DNA from: Marsupella aquatica
Lineage: Eukaryota > Marchantiophyta
Reading direction: 5' to 3'
Assembly (NCBI GenBank): GCA_973895155.1
Contig: OZ316892.1
Location: 3,596,001 to 3,660,000 of the forward strand
Length of the DNA: 64,000 nt
The first letter of the stretch is position 1, and each line of letters opens with the position of its first letter. Of this stretch, positions 11,601 through 23,156 are shown piece after piece. The notes beneath the pieces are model-generated. The model ran no database searches. It saw nothing but the letters and a program-made list of their open reading frames with translations, and was not told the origin of the DNA. A program made the position numbers and the translations under genes.

Positions 11601-11849
11601 AAGAACCTACCCGTCCAAGAAGTTCTGGAGCAGCTTATCAAAGGAGCCCAAAACATTGAATAAACAACCAATTTGTCATTTTTTTCCGGTATTGCAACAG
11701 TGACTGGAAATAGCAAACAGGTTTGATATTACTAGTAATTTTTCCCTGCTATCAGCAAAATATTATTATTATCAGGAAAAAAATCAATCTGAAAATGTTC
11801 ATGAAAATCATTTTCCAAAATTCTTAAAAACACAACTGTTTCTTGCTAG
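8634..11849. other. Intergenic region, no gene recognised
   Basis: About 3.2 kb without a supported gene; the open frames here are short and unlike any family I know. A diverged direct repeat sharing GGATGRACTTTTATAAC occurs near 10831 and 11051. A small inverted-repeat unit at 11112-11191 is listed separately. Confidence 0.5.
11112..11191. mobile_element. Tiny inverted-repeat unit (80 bp)
   Basis: TAAAGCCCT at 11112-11120 is matched by AGGGCTTTA at 11183-11191. Just inside, ATGAGGGCA on the left pairs with TGCCCTCAT on the right, giving imperfect arms of about 22 bp. The form is that of a small MITE or folded element; TAA/TTA lies at the ends. Confidence 0.5.
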
Positions 11850-11897
11850 TTTACTGCACTACTATTATCAGCTGGCTAATAATAGTAGTGCAGTAAA
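11850..11897. repeat. Perfect inverted repeat: 19-bp stem, 10-nt loop
   Basis: The arm TTTACTGCACTACTATTAT at 11850-11868 is exactly matched in reverse complement at 11879-11897 around the loop CAGCTGGCTA. Perfect arms suggest a recent or maintained origin. It lies 27 bp left of the 500-bp inverted-repeat element but does not share its terminal sequence. Confidence 0.9.
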
Positions 11898-11924
11898 TTA
11901 AAAATGCCACCCATTTTTGCATCC

Positions 11925-12424
11925 AGCTTTTAACTACATTGCCACTAAAGTTGTGGCAATTTACAATACTGCCACTGTTTGTTTCGTATTTGTAATTATG
12001 TCATTATTTTTGTATAGGGTTAACCTAGGATGAAGAAGGGTTAATCATAGGTCAATTTCCATCCAATTTTACACACACATGACGTGAAGGGCTTACAGGA
12101 ATGTGGCATCTAAATCATCCTTGCTGCATTCATTCCCGAGCATTCTTTCCTCGCTTCCTTCCCACTTCACTCCCTGACATGTTTTAGAACTACAATTCAA
12201 AAACATTCTCCCCCGGCAGATGCTAAGTCAAGGCAACCATCGAAGGTAACGGAGATACTAACCCTAGACTGGTCTGATGGAAACCCCCCAATCAGGACAT
12301 GCCATGTGGACAGCGAGTTAGCCCAAGTAACCATACACAAAAATAGTGGCATAATTACAAATACAAAACAAACAGTGGCAGGATTGTAATTGTCACAACT
12401 TTAGTGGTAATGTAATTAAAAGCT
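11925..12424. mobile_element. MITE-like element with ~97-bp terminal inverted repeats
   Basis: The left arm, 11925-12022, begins AGCTTTTAACTACATTGCCA. The right arm, 12328-12424, is its reverse complement with about 90% identity, including the blocks ACTAAAGTTGTG, CTGTTTGTTT and GTATTTGTAATTATG. The 305-bp centre has no coding potential. Long TIRs and no gene fit a nonautonomous DNA transposon such as a Mutator-type MITE or a foldback element. I did not find a clear target duplication. A related diverged copy lies at 21300-21480. Confidence 0.8.
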
Positions 12425-14116
12425 ATTTTCATGTTACCTTGTAAATATCTCCTTTTTAGGTTCTTCCAAACTCTATAGCTTGCAAGGTCTATCCAAATTC
12501 CAGGTTCAGAGGCAAGGTCCATCCTAGCTTCAACTTCCACCCTTTGCGATGCTATCAGAAACCCAATTTGAGAAGGACAGAAACGTCAATTTGAGTAGTA
12601 CAGTCGGTCACCATAGCTTTTTCCTATCTAGCAGCGAATCGAAATCTATCGGCGAAATCCATCGTCCATTAATGCGCGTCCCGCTGTTTCCAAACAGAAC
12701 TACCAAATCCTCAGGCGGTGCCCAATCGCCGTCAATGCAGTAGCAGAAACGCCAGGTTCGCAGCCACGAGACTCTGCCCCGAAAGAAATCGCAATTGCGG
12801 AAGCTCTCATTTACAAAACTCGGTACGTCGCTGCAACGTCCGCTGAAATCAATGTACAAAAGATTTGATTCACAGTAGTGTACTGTGTTCCCCTTTTCCT
12901 ACAGTACTCTGTTTTTCTTTCGCAGATGATAAGCTGTCTTGCTTAGGGTGTTGTCATTTCTATGCCGGATGCTTGATACTCATGTAAACTCATGAATTGT
13001 GCCATTACATAGTCGAGTAAATTGAATGAGGTCAGAATCTAGCACTTCCGACTCCACTGAAGGAAAGCGAAAGAGCTCGATAAGGAGCGGATTTGAGGTA
13101 AATATCTGTGACACTCTGTGGCTACAACGCGTGTGACTGGCTGTCTTGACCTTCCTCCATCAGTGTTGCATATACCTGAGCTGAGCGACTTGGTCCAATC
13201 AGCCAGGTCGTACTGTCCCTCGAGCATCTTGCTTCATTACCACCGTAATGAATACGTTCTAACGGCGAAATGGATTAAGCATTGATATTAGATATTAGGG
13301 ATTACTATTAACCGTGGCAGCTTATACAGTGGTCCACGCCGTTCAATTGACATTGAGACTGCTGGTGGTGTCGTACTTCTGCTTGTGTCTTTTACTGACG
13401 AATGTTGGTGCTCTTATTGAAGTAACCTCTACATGAATATTCCTTCGAGGTGGAGCTTCTGTCGCAGGAATCGGTGCCTTAATTGTGCGTTTCTTTATTC
13501 CGTGGCGGAGTACTTTGTCGACTGTACTGCTTTGTCGTGTCGTGTGGGGCTCTTTAAGCCTTCAGTCCGAGAGTTCTTTTCTGAATGTTGTTATGTTGTG
13601 GTATTTGTTTTGGCCCTTCGTTGCGTGTCATCGACTTCTTTAAAAATGTACAGACAACGCAGCGAGATTCTCCGTCCATCTTGTCATTAAATCGTCTCAC
13701 ATGGGTTGGAAATTTTAAATGGTTGTACTGTGGTAATGTACAGTGGTTATCTGCGAGACTGTTTCAACTTCACTAGATTTTCGGTTCCCGACAGCTGCGC
13801 TGAATTTATTGCAATATAATGCTCGATGCTCGGTCATTCTGCTTTCCGAGTTTGTGTGAGAAATCTGGTTCTTACCTTTAGTCACAAATTATGAATGTGA
13901 CTTCCCATAAGTAAGAAGCCCGTGGAACATGTGCGTTGTACACTTACGTTTCTGATTCGGCTTTATCGATCTATGTGGCTGGCAGCACTTCCTCGGCTCC
14001 ATGTGGCCTCCCGGAGTGATCGGACTTGACTGAGTAGGAGGGAGTTACTTTCCTGCAGCGGCATGCAACTTGTACAGTACTAGATCCTTCAGAGAGAAAA
14101 GAATTTGAGGAGTGTC
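12425..14116. other. Region upstream of the iminopeptidase gene
   Basis: Base composition is more balanced than in the flanks, as expected for promoter and leader sequence. A minus-strand frame at 12608-12859 (83 residues) matches nothing I know. No RNA gene was seen. The sequence just before 14117 is the likely 5' leader of the peptidase. Confidence 0.45.
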
Positions 14117-17100
14117 ATGATGAGTCGGCAGGCAACAGCAGTGGCATTACGGTCGGGTTTGAGGTTCTGTACACGAGCTAGTAGCAACGTCCCGGCACAA
14201 CCATTGGCCCTACGGCGGATGGGAAGGACTTTGGCAGCTACTGTCGCAGCCACGTTCGGTGCCTCTACCTCCTCCTCAACATGCTTCGTTTGTGCTGCTG
14301 CGGCAAATGACTCTCTTTCAGCGGCCTCAAAGCACAGGTTCGATTCGCATCCTTAGGATTCGATGGAAAAACGACTGTGTGAGGCTTCGGCAGCTCGATC
14401 GGTCCAAGTCCTCGACATCCTCCGCCAAGTTGTCCCGTGAGTCGAATCCGCGGAAATTGTATCCTCTCTTCAGCTGATCTGGTCCTTCCTCTATGGTAAT
14501 GTTAGAGGCGGGTGGCCTCATCACATCTAACAGATGATCTGATTTGTGTACAGACCAGGCGCTTTCCTGGAGGGTGGGAAAATGGCCTCTGGTAGCAGCA
14601 TTGCAGGGGTATGGTATCATGTGCCAGAGCTCGCAATACGAGATCTTTATTTCGAAGTACCTCTGGACTATTCTTCTCCCGACTCCCCATCCATCACCAT
14701 CTTTGTTCGTGAAGTCGTTTCAGGTACGTCTCTTCTCCTCTCTCTGCTTGTCAAACATGCTCATCAGAAAGACAAACAGTGCAAAAATGAGGCGGAAAAT
14801 ATACGTACGTGTAAACAGTCTAGCCAAACTTGTTACATAACGAGATGAAAATTTGAAGCAGAGTCGCCGAAATATTTTTTCGTTGCTGAATCTCATGGCT
14901 TTGGTTCCATGGCCTGAATTACGCAGTAATTGCCCCACTGTCACGTTGTCTAGAAATAATCAGGAGCAACGACAATTCAAAATTGGTTATCATTCGTTTT
15001 GGTTTGGTTTGGTTTGGGGCATTGACTTGAAGTTTAAGCTTTTCTGCGACTTTCATCTCCCCTTTCTTCTTTGTTAAGCTGCTCTTTTACGAAAGGTGCC
15101 CAAAAGACTCCACAACACAGAGGCCATAATGAACAACTCTCTTGGAGCCTACTGTGGGCACGTTAATTTATGAGAATCCAGATATGAAGGGTATCGTAAA
15201 GGAACCTCTAGACATCTATTCCTTTTGGACTTGTGAGGTACACAGCTTAATATTTAATCTCGTCATCGAAGAGAGTACCGGTTTGTGCATCGGTCATGCA
15301 GCTTGTTTTGATTTTCACGAAATACTCTCTGAGGGGACCTAGATAAGACGTGGACGACGGGATAGAGGTGGTTTAAAGCTTCAGAGGGTAATTTTTGGGT
15401 GAAGGCGCTAAATTAGAAAGTTAACATCTGAGATTAGGTCAGAATGACCAGAATAAAATTTAAAACGCTAGCCACAGACATGATGAGAAGAGAAAACTAT
15501 TTGAAAATAAGTGCTTGGCACAACTGTTTCCTTTTCAATACAGTTGGGTTTCCATATTGCATTGCGGGCGTGGGGTTTACTTCGAAGATTATATCAAAGT
15601 ATCAAACGAATGTGAGGCCTCCATCCCCCATTGACGCGTGCTGTGGACTTCCTATTCCATCATGACGGCCTTCTTAATGAATAACACCTGTACACCAAAA
15701 AGTCAGTAGGTCACATAGTCACATGACATCTACAGAACGTGCAAATGGCAACTCGAATCATTATGGCCTCGGAGTTGGTGGAGTTTGAACAATAGAACGT
15801 GATACCTTTCACAATATATCAGTTTGAAAGGCAGGACTAGGAATGCACTGCACACATCCAATTCTATTTCCCCTACGCATTACCTGAAATGTCACCTATT
15901 GTCGTTCCTCGGACGTGAGGCGCGTTTGAAGACTTGGATAAGAAGGGCGGAGCACCAGTTTAACAGTCACTCAGGCATATTATACTGGACAAACACTGCA
16001 CCGATCCAGCCAACCCCGCTTGAAAAAATGCATTGACGCCAAATTTAGCACGCTGGCTTGTGATAATTTACTTGGTCATTGAGGACAGGTTAGTAGGATG
16101 TCTGTTACATTTAACAAAACCTGTCTCTGGCGCCAATTTTGAAGATCGAGAGTTCCTGAAGATCTACTTCTCTTGATACCAACGTTTTACTTAACCGAAC
16201 AGTGAATCACGGAAGAAATTCTCTCTACAGTCTAGAAACGGGTCTTAAAGCCCGCGAGGAAGTTGCACTTATTATCGATAAACACCGTATTCTGTGAAAG
16301 CTTTCCACATAGTCTTTCTAGGGTGTGGCGGGATCATGTTGTCGACGTACATGGACCAGAAATACCTCTGATCGGTCAACTTTGGGCCCTCAACTTTGAT
16401 ACCACACGATCTGAACATTGTGCTTTACTTGTGCAGTTGGCAAAGAAGACCAAAAACTGCCATATTTTCTGTATCTCCAAGGAGGGCCTGGGTACGAGTG
16501 TGCAAGACCAGCTGATTCTGGTGGATGGTTGAAAAAGGCATGTGAAGAGTACCGTGTTATCCTGCTTGACCAGGTATTTACTAGGGCCCTTCAAGCTCTT
16601 AACTAGTGTAGGCTGTGAGGCAATTAGTGCCCCATGAACCAAGCATTGCTGTAGGAATGCATGGATAGACTGTGTTTACTTGAATTTCTACCAGGGTTGC
16701 AAGATGGATTTTATCGTTGTATCTACCGCTGGAACTTTGTCGTGAGGCTATGTTTTTGTAATGGCAGCGGGGAACAGGGCTTTCAACGCCTCTTACTTCA
16801 ACGGCTTTGAGTCAGTTCACATCTGCAGAGGAACTAGCCTCATTTTTGATGCACTTTCGTGCAGATAACATTGTTAGAGATGCTGAATTTGTAAGGAGCT
16901 GTTTGCTACCTGTGGGCGAACGTTGGACGGTTCTTGGCCAGGTGGGATGTTTTTTCACCTTGCCAAACTAATTCTTGTGCTCCTTGAAGTGCAATTGCCT
17001 TGCGCTTTGTCCTGTCATTAAGAGTCAAGTTGTTATATCAAACTGATATTGAGTAATTCTGTTGTTGATTGGCAGAGCTTTGGTGGTTTCTGTGCTGTCA

Positions 17101-19136
17101 CGTACCTCAGCTTAGCTCCACATGGCTTGCGACAGGTGTTGCTTACGGGTGGTCTTCCACCCATAGACGACGGGTGCACTGCAGAGTCCGTTTATCACCA
17201 ATGCTTCAAGCGTGTGGCTTTGCAAAACGAAAAATTTTACGCACGATTTCCTCAAGATGAAGAAATCGTTCGTTCAATTGTCCTTCATTTGGCAAATGCT
17301 GAGGGAGGAGGGGTAAGTTGTTTAGAAACATGACTCTGGCTGGACTCTGTAAATGTCCTTTCACACAAGCTATCGAGGGATTGCTTTTATTTCTCGTCAT
17401 ACGCTCTTTTTATTACCTCTACAGCGAATACTTACCACAAGCGCCGATAAATTTCCTTGTATCCTGTGTTTCCATTTTCTACATCATGCTCGTCTATTTC
17501 AAAACATTTTGCGAACTCTATTGACAAATGTGATTTTCGGCTGCGTAGGTTTTGCTACCTTCGGGCAGCATTTTATCACCACGTGGGCTTCAACTGTTGG
17601 GTCTGTCTGGGTTGGGGTCGTCTGGAGGGTTTGAGCGCCTGCATTACATGTGAGTGAGATTCCCCATACCTTGTGCCTGGATAGTGCGGTGAAAATAGAG
17701 AAGTGACTATGACTCTTTCTAAAATGTTGTGGCTCAGTCTGGAGCGAGCATGGGATCCCTTACTGGTACCAGGAGCCAAGAAAAGACTCAGCCACACCTT
17801 CTTGCGCATGGTAAGGACCTGGACCAAAGCATCACAGTTCATAAACTTGCGATGAATAACAGTCCAACTAGTGAAGCCACTGGCAAAAGGTCATGTCAAG
17901 AAATTGCGATCAAACACTCATAATCAAGCTCTCAAAGAACGTTCTCTCGTTCTCAGGTCGAAAATTGGCTCGACTTCGATAATAATCCACTGTATGCTCT
18001 ATTGCATGAAGCCGTCTACTGCCAGGTATGCAACTTTGGCGTGCTCTTGAATCTGTTGTCTTTTCGGTCATGATCCTGTGTCACTGGCGAACATTGCACG
18101 GTTTCCGCTTCTCATTAAAGATCTGAACTGGAATATGTTCTTGGAATGTCTTCATCAGGCATGTTCTTCTCACCAAGACAATTAGGAACACATTATTGCA
18201 GCAAGCAATGTCGCTGTATGAGAGAGAGCTTCTGACTCCGGACAATCATATCTTTGCTTCTGTAGTTTATTATCCACTTGTTTTCAAAGTAATCTCTTAC
18301 ATAATGTCCACTTCTCTGATAGGGAGCAGCATCAAAATGGGCAGCGCAGCGAGTTCGAGAGGAGCTAGGAGACCAATTTGATGCTGTCAAAGCTGCATCT
18401 AATGGCCAAAAAGTGATTTTTACAGGAGAGGTAAATCCGCCTGGTGGCTTTATATTTTCTGTTGCGCTCAGCGACATCACATACACTTGAATGTCGACAC
18501 TGGCTTCTTAAATTTACTGGCTTCTTAAATTTACAGCGCAGACGGTACTTTTAAGTTACGCATAGCGTTTGTAATGAAAAAGGACACCATAATGGGTCTG
18601 TGCTTTCCTTTGATAGAAGTTATGTTAAGCAGGCTAGATTCTGTGCTCCTTTCTATCAGTTGGTGCTTATCGAAATCGGGTGCATTGATTGCCACAGATG
18701 ATATTCCCATGGATGTTTGATGAACTGAAGGCGTTACAGCCTTTCAAAGAGGCTGCCAACATATTGGCAGAAAAGGAAGACTGGCCAACTCTCTATGATA
18801 AGAAGATTCTTGCGAGTAACCAGGTTAGAAAATATTAGACACAGTGTGTGGCCAATGTCTCATGTTGTAGTAAACTTTTTCAAATGTCTGGCGGTATTGG
18901 AAACAGAACATTGAGTTCACCCAAGGTGTCTTCTGTTGCAGGTTCCTGTTGCTGCCGCAGTTTATTACGAAGACATGTATGTTAACTTCAAACTTTCAGA
19001 GGCTACCGCTGCTGAAATTCTTGGAATCAGGGTTTGGGTTACGAATGAGTATATGCACTCTGGCATTCGAGAGGATGGGCCGCGCATTTTGGATTATCTG
19101 TTTGGGTTATTGAAAGGAAAGCTTCTCCTTCGGTGA
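14117..19136 (+). CDS. Proline iminopeptidase-like alpha/beta hydrolase (peptidase family S33)
   Basis: I model 11 exons: 14117-14337, 14554-14723, 16437-16573, 16768-16941, 17076-17312, 17549-17649, 17738-17810, 17957-18025, 18323-18430, 18698-18823 and 18942-19136. All introns are GT-AG, the phases agree, and the product is 536 residues. It matches plant proline iminopeptidase-type proteins (Arabidopsis At3g61540 type) along its whole length. These remove N-terminal proline from peptides. The oxyanion motif LQGGPG is at 144-149. The nucleophile S235 lies in GQSFGG, split by the intron between exons 4 and 5. D483 in YYEDMYVNF and H511 in NEYMHSG are the likely remaining triad residues. The first 70 or so residues are Arg/Ser/Ala-rich with few acids and look like an organelle transit peptide. 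The start is the first of two adjacent ATGs. Intron 2 is 1.7 kb, the others 75-297 bp. The fold is certain; the substrate is inferred. Confidence 0.9.
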
Positions 19137-20555
19137 CTCATGTTCCATAGTGTTTCAGCCGTTTGCACCCTTTATCCAAGACAAGGTGCAGAATCACTTA
19201 CCAGATAGATTGACTGAAGAGAAGTAGAGCAGATGTAGAAATTGCGATCACTATTGCGAAATAGATCTGGCTTAGGAAAAATGTGCACACCATATTGGTA
19301 TGACTTTCCTTTGTCCCTAGTCATCACCCACACACTGATCATAAGCAGTCTAAACATTTGGCTTGAAGAGGCTCCACTTTTATCTTACATCAGTTATCAG
19401 ATAAAAGACGTCAGGGTAGGTGAGTTTCCTTAGAACCGGTAGTTCTTAGTCAACATTTGAATTACCGAAAGCCTGGTCTGTTCAATGCTGCTGGACACTC
19501 ACCAAAAGGAGATTCGCCATGTAGCTGGAGAGTGTGTGCGTTTCTACCTTCCCTGTTTTGTGTGGTTCTCAAGGGTTGGATATCATCCTTGCTACACAAG
19601 GGTCATCTTTTGAGCTGAACAATTACTCGCATTTCTTTGCATGCGGCATCCCTAGGTGAAGTTTTGTAGGTATCTTGTCTGGCTTCACAAAAGCCATGTA
19701 ATTTTCAAGCGCCAAATGGTCATTTCCAGTGGTCTTATTGTCCCAGTCTGAGAAAATGCTCTCATTTCACAGTTTATTGTCTCATCAAGTCATAGACCTT
19801 GTATGTCTTGGAGTTTCCCTGCGGCGAGGAAGGCATAGAGTAGATAGAGCATCCATCCATATCGGCTTACTACTGTCTACAACATGTCCCGGCCTAAACC
19901 CAAAACAGCGGTTTGGAGACAATTGATTACTATAAAAACGTTTCTGGACAGGTTTCGAATGGTGGGGAATTCGGTCACCTGTAAGAGATCGAAGAGCACT
20001 GTTGGAACACGGGGACAGGACAACGGGGAATAATTGTTGGAATCAAACACGCCCATTGAAATTTCTCGTTCGAGTGATTGCCTACATTGGGAGTGGATAC
20101 ATTTTGCCTTCGGATTAGAAATACCTTCCGCCCCTTGAACAGATTACCTTAGCGTTCCAGCACCCTACAAATTGAAAATATGATCGAGATCCACCTTGAG
20201 AACGACGAAGACGCAGAGAAAAAGAGATTGTGATTAAACCCTTCAACTGCGATAAGATCGAAGAACCGGGAAACTCCAGAATGAACCGAAATTCTAAAAC
20301 AGAGAACCGTTGCAGCACCCAACAAACCGAAGACATGATCAAGTTCGTGCCAGCTTGAAACCTTGAATGTCAATGAGATTGTGACAAATCTCGAAATGGG
20401 AATGAGAACGAAGAACAGGAAGATTGAAACAACCATGAAGTGAAGCAATCGAATGCAACTCAACGTGATCGATCGCACATCGCTAATGTCACTTCTCACA
20501 TGAACGTCGTCACTCGAAAACGTCAGTACGCTTCCAGACACAACGTAAAGATAGA
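19137..20555. other. 3' flank of the peptidase and intergenic DNA
   Basis: The 3' UTR of the peptidase should lie at the start. Nothing else can be supported. A minus-strand open frame at 20149-20586 is low-complexity at its start (RHRHRHR, from the GGTGAC repeat) and is not convincing. Confidence 0.5.
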
Positions 20556-21008
20556 GACGGTGACGGTGACGGTGACGGTACAGCACCGTAGAATCTACTT
20601 TTCACGACACGACAGGCGCCCCGTCACGTGGGTCGGAGAGGGCCCCACCACCGTTCCTCGCAATCCATTTGTGGATTTGTGGGCTCCGCCAATTTCAGCG
20701 GTGCTGATGAAACAGAGTTGTGGGATCCGCCAGTTTCAGCGGTGCTGACGAATCAGAGGCCGCACTTCGAAAACGTCGCCCATTGGCTGAAATGTACGTC
20801 AACCCACATCCCACTTGGTCGCCGGGGCCGACCAAATGGCCGAGGGCCACGTCATGATTGGTCCGACACCTATCCCTCCGGTGTGTCAGCGCATTCGGTG
20901 TCGCTGTGTCCGGTGATCCTCCGGTTAGGAAGTGTGTTAATTCGATTTTTCTATCGGTTTGTCTCTCTAACCTTCGGTCCGCCTGCGAGTCTGATCCTTT
21001 GCGAGCCC
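20556..21008 (+). promoter_or_regulatory. GC-rich promoter-like block with G-box
   Basis: The block begins with a short GGTGAC microsatellite (20558-20579). It contains a perfect G-box CACGTG at 20625-20630 and CCAAT/ATTGG boxes (CCATTGGC near 20780, GATTGG near 20857). A 43-bp tandem duplication shares TTTCAGCGGTGCTGA at about 20692 and 20735. The composition differs sharply from the AT-rich sequence to the right. It could drive the short frame starting at 21009 or an unseen minus-strand gene. No TATA box was identified. Confidence 0.4.
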
Positions 21009-21295
21009 ATGGAAATAAAGCTTGGAGACCGGAAAAGAATTCTCAGAGGAGACGAGCGAATATTGAGCCTCGTAACTCTTTTGTTGGTGGTTTCAGCGAA
21101 TGCAGAGCCAATCGCATGTGGGCAGTCCTTTGTTGTCCCGTCCAACAGCCCTTTGTTTGAAGGCCCTCTACTTGACTCTGGGCAGCATATATATGAGAGC
21201 GAGAGAGATCCTAAAGCCCCTCGTGTGCTAGGCTTGATGATAAAAAATCAGGAGTTCCAAGGGCAAGGGCCTGACCTCAAACTTGATAATCAAAC
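21009..21295 (+). pseudogene. Possible orphan first exon with signal-anchor segment
   Basis: From the ATG at 21009 a frame reads a charged N-terminus, then a hydrophobic stretch (SLVTLLLVVSANA) that would suit a signal peptide, then ACGQSFVVPSNSPLF. It follows the promoter-like block directly. I recognise no family. Near 21300 the sequence runs into a MITE relict and AT-rich DNA, and no continuing exon was found. It may be a gene truncated by transposon insertion, or chance. Frame and start are visible; gene status is weak inference. Confidence 0.2.
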
Positions 21296-21299
21296 AAAC

Positions 21300-21480
21300 A
21301 GATTTAATTACATTGCCACTAACCATGTTTTAATTTACAATAATGTCATTATTTTTATTATATTTACAAAATACATTAAGTTTTTTATATAGTTCCTTTG
21401 GTGAAATTATCATTCAAATATAAAACTGTGACATATTTTGTAATACCAAAAAAACCATGACACTATTGTTAATTAGAACA
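21300..21480. mobile_element. Diverged relative of the 11925-12424 element
   Basis: The phrase TTAATTACATTGCCACTAA at about 21304, followed by TTACAATAATGTCATTATTT, copies the left-arm order of the element at 11925. A weak reverse-oriented counterpart with TGACACTATTGTTAATTA lies near 21459. The centre is short and AT-rich. It is a degraded copy of the same family. Confidence 0.5.
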
Positions 21481-21514
21481 TCTTTAGTAGCAAAGAACTT
21501 AAAAGCTGTGCAGG

Positions 21515-21600
21515 TTGTAGGGTAGTGGATACTCCTATCAAACCCCAAACTCCTTTGTTGTAGGGTAGTAGATACTCCTATCAAACCCAAACTCCTTTGC
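21515..21600. repeat. 43-bp tandem duplication
   Basis: Two adjacent copies of a 43-bp unit starting TTGTAGGGTAGT and ending AACTCCTTTG differ by only about two bases. Confidence 0.85.
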
Positions 21601-21882
21601 ACCAGTAGTGTTGAGGGCCGGTAAACGAAGGGCTGCTACATGCAGTTGGCTCTTAGCCTCATAGGCATTTTTTTGGTGGGTTGCCAAGCCTGGCGCCTAA
21701 AGCTTTCTAGCTTTTTGGTTCCATACTATTATAATTTGTTGGTTTTGGTTTTCCAGATTGTGAAGTGAGTAGGTTATTCTACAAAACTAATCCAATGCTC
21801 GTGCATTGCCCAAAAAATGTCTAGGAGAGAAAAATAATGCTGATGAGACAGAAAAATGTTGTGTAGGCAAGGAAGTTGTTGA

Positions 21883-21979
21883 GGCATATTATATGTCATT
21901 GGGTCAAGGCATATTAAATGTCATTGGGTCAAGGCATATTATATGTCATTGGGTCAAGGCATATTATATGTCATTGGGT
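21883..21979. repeat. 25-bp tandem repeat, four copies
   Basis: The unit starts GGCATATTATATGTCATTGG and continues GTCAA, repeated with starts at 21883, 21908, 21933 and 21958; the last is cut short. A single diverged relative with the same left flank (AGTTGTTGAGG) occurs near 60763, so the flank belongs to a dispersed repeat family. Confidence 0.9.
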
Positions 21980-22492
21980 GACGTTTATATATGTGATAGG
22001 AGGGGTTACATGGTTCCTAACTGGGGTTAGGTAAGTAACCCCGGTGACTTAACAGTTATGTTCTAACATTTGCAGGATATTATTTAGAATGTTCTTGAAA
22101 TATGTATGGAAGGACTTCCTTGAGCTTTCACAAGTGCTACCTAGATTACAATATTTAGAAAATTGTGTGACCTAAGTGATGGTCACTCTTGTTTTAACCT
22201 CGACCTCTACACTAGTGCTCGTATTTTTTTTAGGTCCAGTACGTATGCACTTAATTGTCACAACGTATAAAAAGAGGGTGGCGTACAAACTGCCCTTATT
22301 GCAAAAACCAGCTAAAGAATAGACACCACACTCCACAGCAGAAACCAAGGCAAAGAAACCTGCACCTGGTGACCAAACACTAAAATCTAGACCGTGTCAT
22401 GTTGTATGGCAAGAAAAATCACAACCATACTAGTTACAGATTGATGGTGGTGTTATAAGACCTAGGGGGGGATCACATCTTTTTATTCTGGG

Positions 22493-22750
22493 ACTGTATA
22501 TTGAGTTTTGTTTTTCCCAAAGTCAATTAATCCTCACGCCCCACAAAGGAGGGGTGAAAAACAGGGAAGGGGGGCAAGCCCAAACAACCACACTAACCAA
22601 GGGGCAAAGACCACCAAGGGAGGGCACCCAGGACCCATAAGCAACTGACCAAACCCTAATCATACCAAAATGACCTGAAGAACTCCACTTCAGTGCTTCA
22701 ACCGGAACCCTGTCAAAATTGGGGCTAAGCCCCCTACTGTATATTGAGTT
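22493..22750 (-). mobile_element. Short insertion flanked by a 15-bp target duplication (SINE or 5'-truncated LINE)
   Basis: The 15-mer ACTGTATATTGAGTT occurs at 22493-22507 and again at 22736-22750, flanking a 228-bp insert. On the minus strand the insert ends with an A-rich run (GGGAAAAACAA) next to one copy. A long, variable target duplication plus an A-rich 3' end is the signature of target-primed reverse transcription, so a SINE or a 5'-truncated LINE on the minus strand is likely. I could not identify clear pol III A and B boxes. The identical flanks imply a fairly young insertion. Confidence 0.7.
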
Positions 22751-22981
22751 GAAACAGCTACATTTGGCTTTAGAAGAATGGGGCATTCAGGTAGGGTGTC
22801 TACCAATCTTACATGGCAAGCATTGGGCCAAAGTACTGTAGATGCTGATGTGGAACTTTTATTTTGTCTGGAATTTCTAGACTACCTCGGGAGGTCATCC
22901 AAACATTTCCCAACTTCGGCTCCTTCATTCAAGGAATCTGCTTTTCATGAACTTCATTTGAAATGATTTTTGGTCTGGAGT

Positions 22982-23156
22982 GAGGTATTTGCTTGATTGA
23001 CCCCCAAAATGAAACTTGTTACTTGATCGACCCCCTGATGTCTATCAACAGTCCAGATCTGAGGTCGAAAGGTCCATCAACGGTCCAGATTGTGGAAAAG
23101 TATCGAGGGGGTTGATTAAGCAAACTTTTTTAAAGGGGGTCTACTAAGCATATCTC
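22982..23156. mobile_element. 175-bp element with imperfect ~57-bp terminal inverted repeats
   Basis: The left end reads GAGGTATTTGCTTGATTGAC then CCCC; the right end in reverse complement reads GAGATATGCTTAGTAGACCC. A second matching GACCCCCT/ACCCCCT block lies within each arm. The arms agree at roughly 70%. The centre has a short direct repeat (ATCAACRGTCCAGAT) at about 23043 and 23076. The shape is that of a small MITE; GTCTGGAG occurs just outside both ends. Confidence 0.6.

Noticed and set aside
12608-12859. 83-residue minus-strand frame with coding-like look
   Set aside because: No family recognised, no supporting exons found, and short enough to be chance.
14336-14352. tRNA T-loop-like string GGTTCGATTC
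   Set aside because: No matching acceptor stem, anticodon arm or D arm; it lies at the exon 1 splice donor of the peptidase gene.
20628-21392. 254-residue open frame on the plus strand
   Set aside because: It crosses promoter-like GC-rich DNA, a short tandem duplication and a transposon relict; only the part after the ATG at 21009 has any gene-like feature.
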